Below, piece after piece: positions 46,254 to 58,217 of a stretch of 64,000 bases of DNA. The stretch is from Gautieria morchelliformis (lineage: Eukaryota; Basidiomycota; Agaricomycetes; Gomphales; Gomphaceae). A model generated the notes under the pieces. That model searched no databases. It saw only the letters and a list, made by a program, of their open reading frames with translations, and was not told where the DNA came from. The translations under genes were made by a program, and so were the position numbers. The stretch spans positions 1 to 64,000 of the forward strand of contig WHVA01000435.1 of the NCBI GenBank assembly GCA_015179125.1, written 5' to 3'. How positions within the stretch are numbered: position 1 is the stretch's first letter; each line of letters begins with the position of its first letter.

Positions 46254-49200
46254 TCATGTCACATGCAACGTGAGTGTGCCCCCAGCCATATCAAAAGCGG
46301 CCAGCTGTACGTCCTCAGTCGTTGCCAGACTCACGAGGTCACCGTCCTCGTCGTGGTATTTGATGCGTAACGGTCCATTCGTCCTGCGCCCGCACAGCCG
46401 GACTTTGTACGCAACGGCGCCAACAAGATCATCATACTCGATCGTACGTGGCACATCGAGTGTAAATAAGTCCTCTCCATAGTGCACCTTTACAAGCATC
46501 TTGGGTTGTATGGGCGAGACTGCGTCCTTCCGCGTACCCGTAAACACCTGTGAGCGCGATGATCGTAACGCGGCTGAGTTTGCACTCGTGGCCAGAGAAG
46601 AATCATTAGATCCGAACGGCGTAATGGGCGATCCAGTCTGTGGGGGTGAATAATCAGAGCTCTCGCCTGTTGACTGGCTCGATGCGCTGCCGCGATTTCG
46701 CTCCCCGACCTTGGGACCGCTGCCCCACTGCGATGCCGTTGGTAGTGGTGGCGGAATCACTTTCGGACCAGTGTACTGTGATGGCGTGGACGAACTCCGA
46801 GCACGCGTGCCATTGACTGGAGCTTTGCCCGTGAGACTCGCCTGTGAATCACTGCGTGAGAAGCCTGCAGACTGCTGAGGTTGCTGCTGCTGCTGTTCAT
46901 CATACGCATTCCGTAACTGCGTCGTGCTAAACTTGCTTCGCAGTGTCGTACGAGAACTGGACCCGATGCCTGGACCAAAACTTGCGTCCGACCCGTTCCG
47001 TGATGTCACCACCGATGGACGCGAGGGCAATGTTCCAGGCGGAGGCGGCGGCGGGGGCAACGGATGTGCATGGTTCCGCCATTGCGCAAGGACTGGACCG
47101 TTAATATCTTCTGTCTTGGCACGGGGACGCTCGTACTCCAGTGCGACATCCCGTTCTGGAGGCATACTCTGCGGGTCCCCTGCTCGTCGGCCTCCAAAGG
47201 GAGTTCCTCGTCCAGAGTTTGATCGATTTGGCAAAGCATAATCATCGTACGAGTCGTCGTCAACGACCTCCAATCTATCGTCACCATATGGATGTCTGAC
47301 GAGGCCGGCAACGCTGCCAGCGTAAATTGACCCCACATGTGCCGATGGATGCTGATGCACAGGAGCCTTGGGGTCCGATGCGCCATATCGGAGGTCAGGA
47401 CGGTAAGGACTCGGGAAACGTGAATGCGTTGCCGACCCGGAACCAGAGTAATGTGGAGATTGCATAGAGACAGAAAGTGACTTCTCATGATGGTGGGCCG
47501 CTGCGCTGTGTCTAACAGGGAAGGCGGGACTCGTGCTGTTGGGAGTATTACGCTCTGCTCGCTCAGATTGTCGTCGAGATCCGGACATGTTCACAAGCCG
47601 CATGATGGCCGTTTCCCATTGTTTCAACTGCTCCTCGGACCTGCAACGTAGAGTGAAATATTCTGTATCATCATCACCTCGCCAGAAAACGCGGAGTGCG
47701 TGGGGATCTATACGAACTGTTTGTGTCATGAAATCATTGACAGTGAACTGCGACATACCACCAACAATGGGAACTCTGCGGGCACTCGTGACATTGTTTA
47801 AGAATATCCGACCCTTGAGCAAGAGTGGGGTGTTCTTTTTCTTGGAGAGCCCACTCCCACCAGGAAGGGGGGTAGCCGGTAGTGACTGCTTTTTCAAGAT
47901 CGAATTGTTCTTGGAGACCTTTTTGCTTGGAATCACTACCGCCTCTTTGCAGCAAAGAATGATTTTCTCGAACAGGAAGACGTGATATTCACGATCAACC
48001 TCGGACTTCGTTACGAGGAAAATATCGTCAAGGAGGAGATCGCCGAAGTTGCCCAGATGATGACCTTTCCAATCTTCTACCCGAGTCTGGAGGGTCTGGA
48101 CTGTTTGAATGTTCTCTGCACGTCTCTGAGCTTCGTTAATTTTGTCTGTGACACGCTTTGCAGCTGCAGAACCTTCAACGAGGTCATCGTACAAGGGATA
48201 CTCCGTCGGAGACGATTTTTTCACGAGTGACTGCAGAGAAAGTGAAAACATGAGTCGTGAATTACTACAAGATAAGGAAATTTTTACGTCAAGAAGTAAG
48301 GGGTATTTGCATATACGCTGCACAGGCTTAATGAGGAAGGCGGGTAACTCCGATTTGGGGTTAATGACGTCAGCAAGCGTCTGACAAGAAAAAACCAGCT
48401 TAGTCAACTAAGTAGTTCCGGTCGTCAGGCAGAACACCTACCATCAAATTCTGCTCTTCAACTAGGAGTAGCTCAGTTGCGTTGGTATAGTTGGCACAGT
48501 ACGGCTCGTAAACCTCAAACTCTTCTTCCTAATGGGTTGAAGGAGAAGGAAGGGGGGAAGGGCGCGAATGAAATTAGTGCAGTCATTCCAAAATAGGATG
48601 AAGGGGGACCCACATTGTTTGTGAAAAGTTTACCCCATGTTTGATCTTTCCAGGCGTGCTCAGCAATCTGTTCCATTGAAATAAGGAACTTGCGTTGAAA
48701 GTCAAGAAGTTTGAGAAGGCCAGGGAAAAGATGGTGGATAGTGTCCTGATCGATGATATGTTTTTGGAGCAGCGCAGTGGCGTAAGTCTGTGTATGACAA
48801 TGAGCTTGGCTGGTTAGATGAAGGAAAACGAACACGAACCTGCATAACCTCCAAGTCTTGAACATACTTGCGTTCAGTCTCTAACATCTCACGGATGATA
48901 TTCCTGCGCTCAACCTCCTTAGGTACGTCATGATCGCTGGATACAGTGGAGTGAAAAGAAGATTGGGAAGCATTAGAAGGTGGAGAGGGTGGAATCGGCG
49001 GCTCTGTGAATACGTCGGGCGGTAAACGGTTAACCAGATAGGTGAGTGTTTGAACGACCTGCCACTACGATGAGTATGGGAGTAAACGGGATGCAGTCAA
49101 CATACCTTAACAAAGCCATTGGTATTATTGTCCTGTAGTTCGCCGATGGTGAAATTGAGATTATGATCCCAGTGGCCCTCCTTCTGGAGACGGGATATAG

Positions 49201-49621
49201 CCATCACAACCTGTGCGATCGTGCGCTGCTTGCTCTTCTTGCGAGCAATGGGATCCATCCGGGACATGGATTCAATGTCTATGCTATTGGGATCAGTATT
49301 GATATTCTCGATATGACTTGCTGGAGGGGGGAGAAGATTGAAAAGAAAGACTAGGGGAACGCCGAGTTCGAGGTGGCCCCAGAGATCGTGTACCATATCG
49401 GTAGACCTGCGAAAATCATCTTGTGGGATAACAAGATCGAGGAAGGGTTGAAAGCCACGGATACTCATAAGACGTGCGCGAAGCTGTGAGCACTGCTGGT
49501 AGAGAGAGGTAGATTGAGATGCGGACTTGTTGAGAAGAGTATTGTTCTGCTGAGGAATGTCTATAGCGGGGATACCATTTGCGCCGATGATTGACTTTTT
49601 ACGGCCTGCGACGGAAGTCAT
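46254..49621 (-). CDS. CDC24: Cdc42 guanine-nucleotide exchange factor Cdc24
   Basis: Activates Cdc42 at sites of polarised growth. Start ATG 49621. The Cdc24 calponin-like domain comes first (LYQQCSQLRARLMSIRGFQP, MVHDLWGHLELGVPLVFLFN, LQDNNTNGFVK). The DH (RhoGEF) domain follows (IIREMLETERKYVQDLEVMQ, QTWGKLFTNN, LADVINPKSELPAFLIKPVQ, RICKYPLLLD), then a PH domain (HHLGNFGDLLLDDIFLVTKS, YHVFLFEKIILCCKEAVVI, FTLRCRSEEQLKQWETAIMR). After a long disordered linker with a proline run and a Q-repeat comes a PB1 domain (LVKVHYGEDLFTLDVPRTIE, RIKYHDEDGDLVSLATTEDV), the Bem1-binding end in yeast. About seven introns. All four domains expected of fungal Cdc24 are present and the gene looks intact. 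Confidence 0.93.
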
Positions 49622-50312
49622 GACGGAGAGGAGACGGAGAGTTCGTCGTCGGGGTCGTCGCGGGAAGTGGAGAGAAGCTTAGGTGCCAACCAAACAATAT
49701 CAAACCTGACTGACATAAGCCAGAGCGCTTGAGTAAATACATAGGAGTCCATGTGGGTTAAGCACCAGGAACCCCCGCATCAAATCCTCCACCGGTCACC
49801 TCGTTCATCATTACAGTATTGATCTATCAGGGTTGATTTAGAGACATCAATGAGAGGCGTCACCGTTGCCGTGCCGCTGGGGCGGCAAAGGCCCTTGCTT
49901 TGTGGGCATTATTCCTTCCTACCGAACATACTATGTATCGACGATGATGTCACAAATCAGTCCGACTTACTATTATGAACCGCCTTCGATTTCACAAGAG
50001 ATATGTCCGAGCTATGAGAGCATCTACATTTACAATCTAGGTTTGTATATTACAACGTGACGCGTTGACGCCTATACTATGCATACAAACACAAGTATAA
50101 TCGAGAGGTTATCGAGAGAGTTCAGAGGCCTTGCTTCAGCAAGGGCATGTTCACTTCCAACGTGTCTCTCGATGACTTGAATATTCTGCTCGACTCCAGG
50201 ACCCTGGGCACGGCCGCAGATGGCGGTCGGGGTCTGTATATTTGTATCTGAGTCTAAAACATTCGGCCAATCCCGATCTTCCCTCTTCCGAGAGTTAGAG
50301 GTCCTACTGACA
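49622..50312. other. Shared upstream region of CDC24 and the Rap1-like gene
   Basis: Divergent promoter region of about 690 bp. No coding sequence or clear TATA element seen. Confidence 0.5.
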
Positions 50313-52670
50313 ATGCCCCCTGCAACCAGCAGGCGTGCTCCCCGCGACACCCAGTCCCTCAATGTCCAGTCTACCCCTACTCCGAATGGAGACCTATTTA
50401 CTGACCCCATGATGGGTGGGAGTCTCAGTTTCTACATCGACAAGGATGTCCTGGACAAAGAACGTCTCTCGCACATAATTTCAGCATGTTTCTTCCAACT
50501 TTTGGGCAGCTTACATCAATTAACTCGCACCCCTAGGACCACGGCGGGGTAGTCTGTCCGAGCTACAGTGCTGTGCCGTACATTCTGGGTGAGTCCCCGC
50601 GCACCCCGCCCTCGCCACCTCTGACACCCACATAGTTGATCCATACAAGGAATCTGGTCAAGCTCTATACAGGCAATATGTTAACCGCAAAGGAAAGCTG
50701 GTTCTCGACGCGCGCTGGATTTACGAATGTGTCAAGCACGGGGAGCTTCAAACATTCAAAGCAAACTGGGCAGGCTGCAAGTTAGATGGAACTGAAAAGT
50801 GCGCCTCTCATCCTGCGCCCCACGCCTTAATGTCCAAATCATTTGCAGGATGGGAGCAGTGTCTGCTCCAGATCCAGAGGAAAATATCCCCTCCCGTAGT
50901 ATGGCACGCCCCGTCAGTTCTCAACCGCAGCCACAGCCACAACCGCCGTCGCAGTCCCAACACACACCCATCGCGCCACCACCAGCTACTTATGTCTCAC
51001 AGCCGTACCCTTACCCTCCTGCACATTCGGCCCCATGGCACGACACAAGTGGGATTCCGCCACAAGCCACGCATCTTCAACATGTCATGCCCCAGCCGGC
51101 ACGACATCCCAATCCAATGTGGCAGCCTCCACCCTCACACTATCCGCCTCTCGAAGCCCAAAGCACAAGCGCCACAGACTATCCTGATTACGCCCGTTAT
51201 CGCCCTGAGCAGGATTGGGCGCCCGGAGAGTACTACCAGGAGCAGGTATGTCCGCTCAGTAGCCTTGTGTCCTTCGTCATCAATATCTGAGGTCCTGGGC
51301 AGTTCGCCCCTTATGACAACTCAGATGGAGGTTATTTGGACATAGATGGCCCTCCTGCGTCAGCAGGCCCGTCCCATCCGCCCCCAACTCAAACTCATGT
51401 TCCATCTGGTGATGTGGGACCTAGTCAACCGCGAGGGCGCAAGCGCACTCGCTCGGCGGCCCATGGACCCGTCAACCCCTCTACGCTTGTACCACCCAAG
51501 GGTCCACCCGCGCGTTCGCCCACACCTCCCACACGTGTACTTAAGTCGACATACGGAGGAAATTTGTACACAGCAGACGATGTTGAGTATTTAAAAAAGT
51601 ATATTGATTATTGTCAGGACCAGGGACTGGTGTTGAGGTTTGTGAATATTCTGAGGCGTATTGTAAGCAGTAATTTAGACATGGAACTCCAGTTTGCGCG
51701 AAATATGTGAGCGGATCGCAGTGAAGGTGCGTCGAGCATCGCCGTTTACCTACCACGCTAATATTGCATTCGTAAGGCACCTCATCATACGTTCGTAGTC
51801 CATGTGCATCGCTCCTCCCGAGCTCATGTTCCCGCAGATTTTACAGTTGGCGTCGTTATTGCAACAAGCATCAGATTCGTCTTGGCGCATACCAGATGGA
51901 TAATGAGCGTTCACCATCACCAGGTCCCCTCCCTGGCACAGAAGACGAACCAATTCTCGAAGCCACGACAGCGGCTTCTTTCGCTTCAGCAGCGACTCAG
52001 AATAGAAACAGGTCACCAACTCCTCCAAGGGCACTTACACGTAGCACGACTGGCAAAGGTATCGCATTCACACAGGACGATGTCAGTTTTCTGGTGCGTT
52101 TTCTGGATTACAGAAAGTGCGTACTTTGTTGCACTGAGTGTGTATCCTTTCATTAATCACGCGCCAGATCAAAAGAACCGGAAGTGGATATGGTACAGTT
52201 TTGGAAGGACGTCGCAGAGCGTGTAAGACATGGCATCATATGTATTGCATTTGCATACTTGTTTACACTTATCCGTTCTCGGTAGGCTCCGCACCATTCA
52301 CGTGCGTCTTGGATGAAGTACTGGCGACGCCATAAGCACGAACTTGAACCGGACGACTCTGGACAGGCGCCCGCGCCTCTGCCCGAGAAAAAGTTGCGAT
52401 ATAGCAGCGGAGACGACATACTTCTTGCGCGTTACTTTGCGAGCCGTCCACAGGGGACATCAGACCAGCTATTCCAAGCGTTTGCCAAACTGGTAAGCCC
52501 CTGTGGCGCTTCATCGATCAAGATGCATGTGTTGATGGTCACGATGGGGATAGCACCCTCATCATCCGTGGAAAGGTTGGCAGGAACATCACAGGATACA
52601 CAAAAAGACGGTGGACCATTATGTGGAGATGATACAGAACGGGCAGCCGATCGATACGCCAGTCGAATAA
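50313..52670 (+). CDS. Rap1-like telomere protein with BRCT and Myb-like domains
   Basis: Putative telomere-binding or shelterin-type protein. Eleven exons consistent in phase give about 607 residues: 50313-50483, 50537-50588, 50636-50798, 50849-51245, 51303-51637, 51693-51726, 51777-51790 (14 nt), 51838-52116, 52168-52222, 52286-52492, 52554-52670. The N-terminal BRCT domain reads GGSLSFYIDKDVLDKERLSH, SDHGGVVCPSYSAVPYILVD and KLVLDARWIYECVKHGEL. A Pro/Gln-rich linker follows. Three Myb-like repeats come next: YTADDVEYLKKYIDYCQDQG to HTFYSWRRYCNKH, FTQDDVSFLVRFLDYRKSKE to SRASWMKYWRRHK, and YSSGDDILLARYFASRPQGT to HHPWKGWQEHHRIHKK. Each has the Rap1-type APHH/HPHH motif. The first intron is read as GC-AG. 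No Rap1 C-terminal domain was recognised after the third repeat. Confidence 0.82.
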
Positions 52671-52903
52671 GCTGGAACTCAAGTCGATTAAATATTATCT
52701 TCTAACTGCTTATCTTCCAGCTATTTGACGGACTATATGTCGACCGCACCGATCTGTAATTCTTGTATTAGTGTCATCACTCCAACCTATATAGTGTAGG
52801 CGATTTCGTGTAAGTTTCATGTAAGCAGTTTCGTGTTGGAAGAGCCGCAGTTTGATTCCGCGGCTACTGATATCCGAACTACATACAGTAAGTAAACTTC
52901 AAG

Positions 52904-54407
52904 ATGTCAACTTGTTCGTTGGAATTCTTGACCGAAGATCAAATCGTGAAGGTTAATTTATTGCTATCATCATAGTGTGTACAAATCTGACTGACCCTAA
53001 CACAGTTCCATCGGGATGGGTAAGGACTCACCTCTCTGGCAGCGTTTAACAGAGACTTAAAGTAATTACGGATGCGGCTACTTCTCAAATTTAAACAATC
53101 ACAGATACCTTTGCCTCTCCGAGTTTCTCACTCCAGAGGAAACGATAGTCCTATTAGATCACTCAAAGCAGCTTCTCCGTGAATTTGATTTAGCGTCTCA
53201 TCCTCGGGTCCGTCCGCGTTGTCCTATGTCTTCCTGTCCTGGGAGCATGGCTAGCCTGAAGCTGACAGGGATGGCTAACAGACCAAGTTTACCACGAGCG
53301 ACGACCATGTCGGCGACGAGTATTTCTTGTCGTCTGGCGATAAGATACGGTTTTTCCTCGAAGAGGACGCCGTCAACAACGACGGTTCGCTTAATAGACC
53401 AAAGGACGAGGCGGTGAACAAGATTGGGCATGGTATGGTCTTTACGCCCTTATGTCATCTTCTTTTCCTGAAATGGGAGTATCTTCACCTCTATAGGCTT
53501 GCATGTGCTGGACCCTGTCTTTCGGCGCGTGACACTCGAGAATGAGAGACTCAAATCACTCGTCCGCGATTTGCGATATCACGATGATCCCCAAGGTAAT
53601 ATCAACCAGATTTCTCTATTTATTGGAGTCTGGCTCACCGCGTGGTCCACGACACCGTGCTGCCAGTCCTACAAAGTATGGTCATTTGTAAGCAGCGGAA
53701 AGTGGGGGGAGAAGGTAAGGCGCCTTTGGAAATTTTAAGAAGTCTCACTACTGAAAATCGTTGTGCAGTGCCGGAGCACAACGATTCGTGAGAGCCATAA
53801 TTCCTGCCCTAACTTTGAAACAGTTGTTGAGAATCCAAAAGGACGTTTCTGGTATGATGCATATGCCACATCGTCGGTTCTTGACTTCATTATCCGTCTG
53901 GTAGTATACGGATCCGCCCAGTGCTCTGGGGTTTTGGTTCGCATTAGAGAAGGTGAGCATTCCAATCACAGTGTGATAATGGTCATTGCATGCCTTAGTG
54001 CACGGCTCATAACGGTGCGCTTTCCTTCCTGCCGGGGTCCCATCTGACGTCGCCCATCACCAAACGCTTCGTGCGTGCACCGAGCGGGGGGACTACTTTC
54101 AACACCCTACAGACTGATGTCAAACCCAAAGCAGAGGGAGAATACATCTTGGAGACTTGTGAACCCGGTGCGACTTGGTTCCCTCTTTGAAACACATAAT
54201 TAACGCAGATGTGTCCTTCCGATAGGTGATCTGGTGCTGATACATGGGAACGTGCTCCATAAATCTGAAAGGAATACGAGTTCCTCGACCCGATTCGCGT
54301 ACACATTCCATATGATAGAGGGTCCTGCGAAAGCCGTATACGACGAGAAGAACTGGCTTCAGCCAACGGCAGCGGTGCCATTTACAAGACTATTTGCCAA
54401 TGTCTAA
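52904..54407 (+). CDS. Phytanoyl-CoA dioxygenase family protein, PHYHD1 type
   Basis: Fe(II)/2-oxoglutarate oxygenase. The substrate of this subfamily is unclear. Eleven exons consistent in phase give 296 residues, close to human PHYHD1: 52904-52951, 53006-53019 (14 nt), 53105-53207, 53282-53432, 53497-53595, 53667-53714, 53769-53787 (19 nt), 53842-53851 (10 nt), 53905-53952, 53999-54167, 54226-54407. Sequence marks are FHRDGYLCLSEFLTPEETIV, FTTSDDHVGDEYFLSSGDKI, RFFLEEDAVNNDG, INKIGHG-type INKIGH read here as NKIGHGLHVLDPVF, and QSMVICKQRKVGGEVPEHND with the iron-binding HxD (His-Asn-Asp). STFLYTDPPSALGFWFALE, GALSFLPGSHLTSPITKRF and the distal iron-binding His in LVLIHGNVLHKSERN follow. It ends 61 bp from the THI6 stop. 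Confidence 0.9.
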
Positions 54408-54467
54408 AATTTGGTCGTCAGCGATTAACTGATAAGTTTGTTGACTACATATTGACAGCAAATTGAA

Positions 54468-56711
54468 TTACTGTACAACCTCCACCTTCGCCATCTCGAC
54501 TATCTGCTGAGGCGTGAGAGCGTATAGCTGGTCAATTAACGCTGGCAGGAAATAACCTGGACCATTGACGTCGGGTCGCGCAGCGGCAATTTCCGAGGCA
54601 ATGGTGAGAGAAAGCAACCTAGAGTAAGCAATGAACAATCGCACTGGCGCGGACTGAAGTCGGTTGAGAATCCCTTACCCTCCGAGTGCCCCGATAAGCA
54701 TGTTACCGTTAACTAGGCGTGCGGCAGAACATGACTTCTCTATCGTTGCAGATATACTGGCAGCCGCGCAAAACGTGGCGATAGAAGTCCCACACATGCA
54801 ACCACTTCCAGTGATATTTCCCAGGAGTGAGTGGCCGTTGGTTGAACGCAGCACAATTTCCCCGTCAGACAACCAATCGGTTTCACCAGTCAACACCACA
54901 ATGCAACCTTCAAAGCGATGTAGAATATCAAATAGCCTTGACTGCAAGTCATAAACATGAATAATACGCACGTTCCTTGCGGGCTAGACTGCGCACGACA
55001 TTGGCAGAGTCAGCAAAACCAGATCCCATACTATCCACACCTCGCGATTGAACCTATGATCACAGGGCATCAAGGCGTCAAGGTGATGTCGGATTTACTA
55101 ACCTCCACGGAATCGGACAGAGTACCAATTTCTGCTGCATTCCCTTTGATCACGCTTGGCTGCCATTCGTTCAAGAGCTCTATTACAACAGGCAATGTGA
55201 GAACGTGGGCCCGAAGTAACACCCAGCTCACCGTTCGCAATTGTTTTCCGATGATGGGTAGCACCCACGGCAACAGGGTCGAAGACGACTACCGAGGGTA
55301 ACATCGTCATCGTCATGCATATAAACTGAAATTAATTCTGACTTGGTTTTTTATTGATATTTGCCCACCGACCTAGAACTGGCGGTCACTGGCCACCCGC
55401 ATTGAACATGTGCAGACTCACCAGCCAACATCATGCCCTGTTTATTGCCTATTGTGCCGATGTTGACCAACAGAGAACTGATAACTCGACTGAGATCCTG
55501 CATCTCCTCCGGGGCGTTGGCCATAATGGGAGACGCTCCGAGAGCAAGAGTTGCATTTGCAGACTGTGTAGTGACGACTGTGTTGGTGATCTGGCTGTTG
55601 TTGAGCCCTTGGATGTGAGATTAAGATATGACGTACTTGATGGACTAAAGGCGTCAAGATCCTTATGGCGCTGAGGAGACCAGCTGCCTCTTGAACAAAG
55701 TAATGTGCGTCTACGGAAGGGGTTGAAACGAACGAAAAGACCGGGGGTGAGTCAAGTGCTTTGAATGCTCCTATCAGCTGTGCGAGTCTTTTGGCCGCCT
55801 TTAGTGGCTCTTCTGAGGCCACAATCTCGCTTATGACAGCCAACCCGTCCAGGCAACGATAGCCAGATGGGGCGACTCCTCCATGTAGTGCTCGTAGGGC
55901 ATTGGTACTTTTGATACCACCTATAACATTTCAGTATGATGTTGCAAAACGGCTGGCTAGTGACTTCAATGACCTATTGCGACAGCCTTGATATTTGACC
56001 CATTCAAAGCCTCAAGGACGCGTCCGACTCCACGCACTCCAATAATAGGGTTGGTTAGCTGCTTGCTTTGTGTGTCCCAGAGCGCTCCAATACCGACATA
56101 ATCCACACCATCTTCTTTGGCCCTTGTCGCTTCTTCTGGTGTGTTCACAGAGACTCCAATGATTGTTCCCTGAGGCAGAAGTTTACGGGCTATGGATATA
56201 GGCATGTCATTTTGGCCAAGGTGGACACCATCCGCGCGAATCGCAAGGGCAATGTCAATGCGATCGTTGATGATAATGGGAATGCGATGCTTATGGCAGA
56301 TTTCCTTAGTGCGTGCAGCAACTGACAGGAACTGTGGCAGGCAAAAACATGTTAATAATACTGAACGTCAAGACGAACTTCATGATATACCTCGCTGGTT
56401 TCAGTCGTTTTTTCTCTGACCTTGTGCAAGTGATTGGCCTTAATTTAACAGCGTCACCCAAGATTGTTCTGACCTGAACAATAGTCACTCCACCCTGGAT
56501 AGACTAAAAAGAAATATTCCTTATGATGGAAACTTATGCAGGTTCGAGCAACCAACCTCTTCAAGAGATTCAAAGTAGTCCTATGAAATGCAAAGTTCTT
56601 AGTTAGTACATAAGTGGGTAACAATTATCCCACAAGTTTGACCTTGCCGTGGGGAAGTAGTGTCCTACTTGTGACAAGATACAGTGAATAATCGAATAGA
56701 ATGGCAGTCAT
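54468..56711 (-). CDS. THI6: Bifunctional thiamine-phosphate synthase / hydroxyethylthiazole kinase
   Basis: Joins the pyrimidine and thiazole halves of thiamine and phosphorylates hydroxyethylthiazole. Start ATG 56711. The ThiE-like half begins FDYSLYLVTSRTLLPHGK and continues over very short exons DYFESLEE (56557-56580) and GGVTIVQ (56474-56494), then VREKTTETSE, ICHKHRIPIIINDRIDIALA, IRADGVHLGQNDMPISIARK and DGVDYVGIGALWDT. The ThiM-like half shows LLSAIRILTPLVHQ, ITNTVVTTQSANATLALGAS, PIMANAPEEMQDLSRV, PSVIKGNAAEIGTL, LLGNITGSGCMCGTSIATFC and PGYFLPALIDQLYALTPQQI. Stop at 54468-54470. Start codons of THI6 and PCNA are 183 bp apart, so they share a compact divergent promoter. No thiamine riboswitch was recognised, though the intron-rich 5' end would be a place to look. 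Confidence 0.9.
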
Positions 56712-56893
56712 ATAACTTGTAGCTAAGACCAAGAAGGTTTCGATGCTGGTTCCGTGCTAAGTAAGCTGAGTTACTGCAAAACGCGGTTACAAACTCCGAT
56801 TGGTAAATCGCACGCGACGCGTATCTTTCTGGTACCTACTACACTCCATCAATACTTCATATCGCGCTGTGTATCCACGCACAAAGTATAACA

Positions 56894-58217
56894 ATGCTTG
56901 AAGCCCGTTTAGCAGCAGCCAGCGTCTTGAAGCGTTTACTTGATGGTTTGTCGTCTTACGACGCCTCTGCGAGCTTTTTTCTGTATTTGACCGCGTTTTC
57001 CAACCGTGTTCAGCTATCAAGGAGCTTGTTACAGACGCCAACTTCGAGTGTAACGAAGAAGGCCTAGTAAGTTCTACTCCACGATCATAACGCGTCACCT
57101 GACGCGTGTCGATAGTCGTTGCAAGCAATGGATAACTCTCACGTAGCTCTCGTTGCTGTCAAGCTTGACGCGGACGGTTTCGACTTGTATCGATGTGACC
57201 GACCGATGCCGCTTGGCGTTAACCTTGGATCTTTAACAAAAGTCCTCAAGTGTGCGAAGGACGACGACATAGTCACACTGAAAGCGACCGACAATGGCGA
57301 TATTTTGAACTTGATTTATGAAGCTAAAAGTTTGCTCTACGTACAACGTTCTTGTCTAGTTTTATTAACCCAATTTGTTCATCAGACTCTGATCGCGTCG
57401 CGGAATATGACATGAAACTCATGGACATCGATACCGATGCTCTCGGAATTCCAGACACAGAATACGAAGCCTGTGTCACCATGTCAGCGGTCGAGTTTGG
57501 CAGGATATGTCGTGATCTCTCCCAGCTCGGTGAATCCGTACGCATCGAAGTCTCGAAAGAGGGTGTAAGATTTGCGAGTGATGGAGAAGCCGCCAATGGG
57601 AATGTCTTATTGAAGCAGACCGAGAGCGCGAGGCATCGCTACGCTGGATGGGGGGTGACAAATGAAGATGGCGCGGAGGGTAGTAAAAAGAAGGCCAAGA
57701 AGGCCAAGAAAGAACCGGTGAAGAGAGAAGATGGAGGGGATGAGGAGGCTGAGGTGGATGAAGATGGGGATGTGGAAGAAGACGACGGTGGTACTTTCAA
57801 GGCTGCTACTTCTGACCAAGAAGGTTCCGATGCTGGTTCCGAAGCAGAGGAAGAAGAGGGAGAAGAGGAAACAACCACCAAAAAAAAGCGGAAACGGGCA
57901 TCAACATCCAATGGTAAGAAGGCTGTGAAGAAAGCAAGGAAGTCTGCGGATGACGGCGGTGACTCCGGTGGTGTTGCTATTGAAATGTCGCAAGCCGTGA
58001 ATCTCACCTTTTCCCTGAAATATCTGGTCAACTTTGCCAAAAGCGGCAGCTTGGTTGACACGGTGGTGCTGAAAATGCACAGCGAGGTTCCGCTATTGGT
58101 TCGTGCACAAGTATATTGCTTTGTCTCCATTGACGCGCTCAAAAATTCCAGGTTGCTTACCATTTCGGCCAAGGTTCTATTCAATACTATCTTGCTCCCA
58201 AAATTGGCGACGAGTGA
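56894..58217 (+). CDS. PCNA: Proliferating cell nuclear antigen with charged insertion
   Basis: Sliding clamp of replicative DNA polymerase. Start ATG 56894 (MLEARLAAASVLKRLLD), then exons IKELVTDANFECNEEGL, SLQAMDNSHVALVAVKLDAD to ATDNGDILNLIYEAK, SDRVAEYDMKLMDIDTDALG to VLLKQTESARHRY, VAIEMSQAVNLTFSLKYLVN to HSEVPLL, and a last exon VAYHFGQGSIQYYLAPKIGD ending at TGA 58215-58217. The interdomain and C-terminal parts match PCNA closely. Between ESARHRY and VAIEMSQ lies about 110 residues of Lys/Glu/Asp-rich sequence (KKKAKKAKKEPVKRE, EEEEGEEETTTKKKRKRAS), where animal and yeast PCNA have a loop of about ten residues. The stretch is open and in frame, so it appears to be translated rather than intronic. 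Confidence 0.92.

Noticed and set aside
47006-47488. 160-codon minus-strand reading inside CDC24
   Set aside because: Different frame from the CDC24 linker and no family features.
57639-58184. 181-codon minus-strand reading rich in Ser and Pro
   Set aside because: It is the complement of the charged PCNA insertion. Lys/Glu codons read backwards give Ser/Leu/Phe runs, and PCNA homology fixes the plus strand.
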